Positions 59,447 to 64,000 of a DNA stretch of 64,000 bases are shown here, in pieces. The DNA comes from Crocosphaera watsonii WH 8501 (GTDB lineage: Bacteria; Cyanobacteriota; Cyanobacteriia; Cyanobacteriales; Microcystaceae), in assembly GCF_000167195.1 (NCBI RefSeq), contig NZ_AADV02000001.1:124001-188000 (forward strand), in the 5' to 3' direction. Each line of letters starts with the position of its first letter. Position 1 is the first letter of the stretch. Position numbers and translations under genes: made by a program. A model generated the notes under the pieces. The model was not told the origin of the DNA, ran no database searches, and worked only from the letters and a program-made list of their open reading frames with translations.

Positions 59447-60657
59447 TTGAAGCTAAAACAGACAAATAATCCCTTAACCCCGTCGATGGTCGATGGTTTA
59501 CGTTTAGCAGCCTCAAAAATGACGGGAGCAGAGCGTCGTTCATTTCAAGCTGAAATGTGTCTCAAGTATTGTGGAGGAAGTGCCAGACAAACCGAAATCG
59601 TGTTTGGTTGGGGGAGAAAAAATGTTCAACTTGGATTACATGAAAAACGAACTGGGATAGTGTGTTTAGGATTACAATCAGTCAATAGTGGATGTAAAAA
59701 ATGGGAGGAAAGATACCCAATAGTTGCCCAATCATTGAAAGAAATAGCCGAAGCTCACGCACAACAAAACCCCACATTTAATAACCCCATTGCCTATACA
59801 AGATTAACGGCGGCTGAAGCCATTAAACAATTAAGAAATCTAGGATATAATGGAGAGGAGGTTCCTGCTGCTTCGACAATGGCAGATATTTTAAATCGTT
59901 TGGGCTATCGATTAAGAAAAGTGGTAAAAGCTAAACCTAAAAAAAAATCTCGGAGACGGACGCTATCTTCGAGAATATAGAGAAAAAAGATAGAAAAAAA
60001 GACCCTTCTGTGAAACGTTTAAGTATGGATTGTAAAGCAACTGTGGAAATAGGAGAATATTCACGTGGCGGACAAACCAGAGGTTATAATCAAGCTCAAG
60101 ATCATGATATGGGAACTAAAGAAAAATACGTTCCTTGTGGGATTGTAGATGAAGATACAGGGCAACTTTATGTAACTTTTGGAAGTTCTTATAAAACGAG
60201 TGATTTCATGGTAGATAACTTGGAGCAATGGTGGACAAGTCTGAGTATAACTGAAAAGCAGCAACTAGAGAACATCCAAATTAAAGTTGATAATGGAGCA
60301 GAAAATAGTGGAATAAGAAGGCAATTTTTGAAGAGAATGGTAGAGTTTGCCGACCAAACTAAGAAATCTATTCAATTACTATATTTTCCTCCTTATCACA
60401 GTAAATATAATCCCATAGAAAGATGTTGGGGAATTTTAGAGAGGCATTGGAACGGAACACTTCTGAGAAATGCTCAAACGATGTTAGCTTGGGTAAAAAC
60501 TATGACATGGAAAGGCTTAAATCCGATAGTTAAGTTAAGTAAAAAAGTTTATCAAAAAGGCATTTCTTTAACGAAAAAAGAGATGAAGGAAATTGAGAAA
60601 CGTTTAGAACGTAATCCTCACTTACCTAAATGGGATATTTTGATTAGACCCAGTTAG
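59447..60657 (+). CDS. IS-B transposase (ISAzo13 family), copy 2
   Basis: The two-frame organisation is the same as copy 1, with the run of nine A at about 59940. The first frame is 59447-59980 and the second 60010-60657. Compared with copy 1, W replaces S in MLAWVKTM, probably the ancestral residue. All DDE motifs are intact. Confidence 0.75.
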
Positions 60658-60764
60658 TCTAAAAAGTTAATAAGAGTGTAAAATTAAGTGAATTTCCTTT
60701 TTAAAAATAGTCAAAGCTAATTTAAAAGTTAGCGTATTTCTTTCTTTTAGATAGGGAGGTTTTT

Positions 60765-60787
60765 GTTCGCGGAAAGTATCCGCGAAC
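60765..60787 (+). terminator. Hairpin terminator in IS-B copy 2
   Basis: The same GTTCGCGGA-TCCGCGAAC stem as at 4868, followed by AACTTTTTATTTTT. Confidence 0.78.
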
Positions 60788-60875
60788 AACTTTTTATTTT
60801 TCCCTTTTCGCTTATTTGAGATGTTCTACAAACAGATTCTGAGAATGGGTGGGAAACTTTTTCTTGGAAATCACC

Positions 60876-61675
60876 TAATCGTTGGGTAATCATGGCAGAG
60901 TTGATACCTTGGGATGATTTTGAGGAAGAATATGCTAAACTTTTTTCAGCAGAAAAAGGTGCGCCAGCCAAACTATTTAGAATGGCATTAGGGACATTAA
61001 TTATTAAGGGAAAATTAGGAACAAGTGATAGAGAAACTATAGAACAGATTAGAGAAAATCCCTATCTACAATACTTTATAGGTTTAAATTGTTATCAACA
61101 AGAGCCACCACTGGAATCTTCAATACTAGTTCATTTTAGGAAAAGAATTGATGGAGAATTGATAAACAAAATCAATAAAAAAATAGTAAAAAGAGAAATA
61201 GACAAGAGTGATAAAGAAGTAAAAAAAAAGGATTGTCTCCAATAAAAAGGAGAAAAAATAAAAAATAAAGGTAAACTAATTTTAGATGCGACTTGTGCGC
61301 CAGCAGACATCAAATACCCAACGGATTTAGGCATATTAAATCAAGCCAGAATTGAGACAGAAAGAATAATAGATAATCTTTATAAACCATTAAGAGTAAA
61401 ATTGAGAAAAAAGCCGAGAACTTCTAGAAAAATTGCTAGAAAGGAATACTTAAAAGTAGCTAAAAAACGAAAAGTATCTTATCAAGAAAGAAGAAAAGCT
61501 ATCGGGAAACAGTTAAAATACCTTAAGAAAAATTTAGGAAATATAGAAGACTTAATTCAAGCTGGGGCTTCCCTGGAAAATCTGAGTAAAAGACAGAAAA
61601 ATTGTCTAGAGACTATCAAAAAAGTTTATGAACAACAACAGTCAATGTGGGAGAATAAGACCCAGAGTGTTCCTC
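60876..61675 (+). mobile_element. IS-C copy 4, 5' part, cut by IS-B and IS-A
   Basis: It starts at an internal IS-C site (TAATCGTTGGG) and ends at GTTCCTC where IS-A begins. With the half at 49276-49958 it would rebuild one IS-C around an IS-A. It carries the same CAATAA nonsense lesion as copy 1. Confidence 0.88.
60892..61675 (+). pseudogene. IS-C transposase, N-terminal part, nonsense
   Basis: The frame 60892-61245 ends at the CAATAA stop after KKKDCLQ; the next piece from 61402 runs to the IS-A junction. Its start is lost at the IS-B end. Confidence 0.83.
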
Positions 61676-61804
61676 ATTGGACTTTGGACAAAAAAAGTTT
61701 GTTAGCGTATATTTTACGCTAAACTAAAATCCCAAAATATCGGCTCTGTATCAGTCAATAAAATTGGCTGGCAAATAGGGCTAATCTATAGATTCTGAGG
61801 AAAA

Positions 61805-63244
61805 CTAAGGAGCTTTTAAGTTTTCAGTTGATTTTTTGCTCCCTTTCTTGATAACATCATGACGAGTTCGTGGGGCTTTTTTGTAACCTTTAATACGTCC
61901 GGAAGAAAAACCTCGACGTTTGGGAAATTTGGCGAAAGTCCCCAAGGTCGTAATTATTCTTGAAAAGTCTCTTTGAACTAGACTAGGGGTGATTTTGATG
62001 GATTTATTAGTCTTCAAATACTGTTCCCAATCACGGGGTAAAACCACAGCTAATTTTCTGGCAGCCCACAAATTTACATAAGAAAGAAGTGTTAGTTTAA
62101 ACCAATTTTCTTCATGATGTACATCGGGAGTTAAATAAGATGTCATCAATAATCTTTGTTTACCAAATCGAAAAAGATGTTCCATGTCATAACGTTGTCG
62201 ATAACACTGATAACAATCAACTAAACTTAACTCATCGCGCCGAGAACCAATAACAATAAGCCACATAGGTTTCCAAATACTATTTCTTTCTTGAGCTCTG
62301 ACAACAATCTGGAGTAAAGTAAAGGGGTGATTGTTCATTTTATAGTTTTTAGTTCCTCTCATTAACATCTGTTTTCATCCCGAAATAGTCACTGTTAATT
62401 GACGACCTTTTTTCGTTGTAAAGGGAACATGATGAACTTCATCAGGTTCAGTCCAAGTTTGGTCATCTTTAAGGTCAAATTTATCCCCATACCAACGGGG
62501 ATGTCCCGAAGTTTTGGCTTGATTTGGATCCCGAATAAATTGACGATAAAAAACTCGGTCACTTCTAACTCTTGTAATAGTAACTACGTCTTCATGCTTA
62601 ACTTGTTCCCCAATAAAATCCTTTTGGCTGTAGTCACTATCAGCCACTAAGACAGATAATTTATCAGAAAATAAAGAACTTTGCCAGATTTTTTTTAGTT
62701 GTTGATTGCCTTGATTTACTCCTTTATGTTTAGAGGGAACTCGCTCTCCTGATAAGGGGACAGCCCAAGGGACTTTTTCTGTGTCTATTTGGTCAGGTAA
62801 AGCGCAGACAACGGAATAACAATGTCCAATATTAATGGGTTTATTTCCCTTAATTGGATTGGGGTAATGAATAAAGGTTTTATCCGCTAACGTTTCGGCA
62901 AACGGTCGTGGACAGGGAGTTGTGTCAATACCAAATAAGATATAATGTTTTGAAGTGGGAGGAATTGTTCTCGATACCGCTGAAAATAAAGTCTCAATTC
63001 TCTGTTCATAATTAGGGTCAGTTTGAGTGGGTAAAAACTATTGAATTCCTCTATATAAACTGTTATAATCTCTTCTAAATAAAGGATTGAGAGACAATTC
63101 AACGACTGAGTGAGCTTGTTGGTTACTGGAGAGGGCATCGAGTAATTCTATAATAGTTTCTTTTCTAGCTTTTAGTCCTTGGAAGAGGTTAGACCTCCAC
63201 ACCAGGAATTCCTCGACAGACGTAGCCGTTTCATTTTTGGTCAT
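61805..63244 (-). pseudogene. IS-A transposase, copy 3, two nonsense codons
   Basis: GAG has become TAG at codon 69 (about 63040) and TGG has become TGA at codon 290 (about 62372). The frame is otherwise conserved from MTKNETATSV to STENLKAP. Confidence 0.88.
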
Positions 63245-63323
63245 TTTTAAAATTTATTACCTTATAAATTAGCGGAATATATACGCTAACGTCAAAAGAG
63301 GTTGTTTGTTATAGTTAAGGCTA

Positions 63324-63719
63324 ATGTCATCACATTCCGAACTTAAGACCAGTCAAGATGTCCACCTGAGAGCCAAACAAATTAAGAGTCTAATTCGCTC
63401 TCTTAAACAGAAAATAAAGAAAATTGAACGGGAAGGGGAAGTAGCACCAGCTAATTGTCATATTATTCGTTATCAGGTTAATGGAAAGGGAACAATCTAC
63501 TGGTATTATAAACTACAGGCTGCTGAATCAATTTTTCCTATGGCCACTAATAATGAGAAAAAAACCAAATATAAATATTTAGGACGAGCCGAAAGTTCTG
63601 CTCATATTGATGCTGTAGAAAAACTCACTAGAAGAAATCTCATTGATGAATTAGAACGAGTCATTCAATCTCTAACGGAAAGCTACTTAGATATCTATAT
63701 TGGAACCGAAACTGAATGA
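63324..63719 (+). CDS. IS-A cargo protein, copy 3, intact
   Basis: 131 residues, with N for H in ATNNEKK and E for G in LGRAES relative to copy 2. Conserved while the transposase beside it has decayed by two stop codons, which hints that it is either useful or simply luckier. Same basic helix, YWYYK and KYLGR features. Divergent from the transposase. Confidence 0.7.
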   Translation: MSSHSELKTSQDVHLRAKQIKSLIRSLKQKIKKIEREGEVAPANCHIIRYQVNGKGTIYWYYKLQAAESIFPMATNNEKKTKYKYLGRAESSAHIDAVEKLTRRNLIDELERVIQSLTESYLDIYIGTETE

Positions 63720-63854
63720 AGCTATTTAATATTTAAAATCCCCTAAAAAGATGGAAAGAGAGTTTTTAAAATCACCTTAATTCTCTATTTTAGCTCTGGA
63801 GATATGTTTAGCGTAAAATTTACGCTAACAATTGTTTTTTGTCCAAAGTCCAAT

Positions 63855-64000
63855 AACCTTCATCAAGAGGTTAAGAAAAAAGGCCCTTTTACCGAGGCAG
63901 GGATTAAACAATTTTTGACGGAACTCTTACCCATCCTAGAGTATATCCATTCTCAGAAAGTCATTCACCGTGACATCAAACCCGCTAACCTCATTCGCTC
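63855..64000 (+). pseudogene. Ser/Thr protein kinase (Hanks type), interior fragment
   Basis: About 48 codons, open from the IS-A end to the window edge. It holds the E-helix (FLTELLPILEYIHSQKV) and the catalytic loop HRDIKPANLIR, with the catalytic Asp and Asn present. The N-lobe with the P-loop and Lys is missing on the left because of the IS; the gene may continue to the right. Cyanobacterial Hanks kinases often carry further repeat or sensor domains. Confidence 0.85.

Larger units (their letters stand above)
59264..60875 (+). mobile_element. IS-B copy 2, inserted next to IS-C
   Basis: 1,612 bp. The left flank is TTA from the oxidoreductase, and the right flank TAATCG is an internal IS-C sequence (CCCAATAATCGTTGGG in the intact copies). 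Since the left flank is not IS-C, the copy joins two loci. Confidence 0.88.
61676..63854 (-). mobile_element. IS-A copy 3, inverted
   Basis: 2,179 bp. The left flank is the IS-C half and the right flank a Ser/Thr kinase gene. The transposase has two nonsense codons but the cargo gene is intact. Inverted relative to copy 2. Confidence 0.9.

Overview
The window looks like a low-GC, unicellular cyanobacterial chromosome. Markers are psaK, a carotenoid oxygenase, a ThiO-ThiG fusion, a hormogonium-polysaccharide-type glycosyltransferase cluster, a DUF4327 protein, a PEP-CTERM-like protein, many GCGATCGC (HIP1) octamers and a heptanucleotide STRR repeat. The density of insertion sequences (IS) resembles Crocosphaera watsonii; the genus is an inference from general knowledge, not from a search.

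At least seven IS types occur in several copies. I name them IS-A (DDE transposase plus a cargo gene; 548, 49959, 61676), IS-B (ISAzo13-type; 3368, 59264), IS-C (IS5/IS1182-type; 46514, 49276, 56238, 60876), IS-D (IS1380-type; 5106, 27286, 57929), IS-E (IS1634-type; 5327, 19141), IS-F (IS630-type; 7994, 22055, 26058) and IS-G (IS701-like; 54221). Many are dead by nonsense codon, frameshift or nested insertion. Two small non-autonomous elements carry the ends of IS-B and IS-D.

Layout: 1-9.4 kb is a row of IS copies separated by gene fragments (ParM-like, NACHT-SUMF1, aquaporin, PilT). 9.4-19 kb is ordinary chromosome: membrane-lipid and glycosyl enzymes, a radical SAM protein, a MATE exporter, lysyl-tRNA synthetase with a KTSC tail, and a DUF29 protein. 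19-29.5 kb is a second IS cluster holding a group II intron fragment and a truncated exopolysaccharide gene set. 29.5-44 kb is again ordinary: cupin, response regulator-histidine kinase, WGR-propeller protein, PEP-CTERM protein, carotenoid oxygenase, LOG protein, tRNA-Ser, psaK, thiO/thiG, ABC ATPase, pterin dehydratase and queC, with repeat-rich spacers. 44-64 kb is an IS graveyard holding a decayed NACHT-repeat protein, an Rpn-type nuclease, a CheA/CheW remnant, a helicase fragment, an oxidoreductase fragment and the start of a Ser/Thr kinase.

The most striking observation is structural. Most IS copies in the dense clusters join unrelated gene fragments and lack matching target duplications. 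One IS-C is split by IS-A into halves about 11 kb apart, in inverted orientation, that still carry the shared target duplication TCCTC. This indicates recombination between IS copies (or an assembly chimera). The most system-like element is IS-A: a 2,179-bp IS with a divergent conserved cargo gene and three copies of a 21-bp palindrome, one at each end and one in the shared promoter region.
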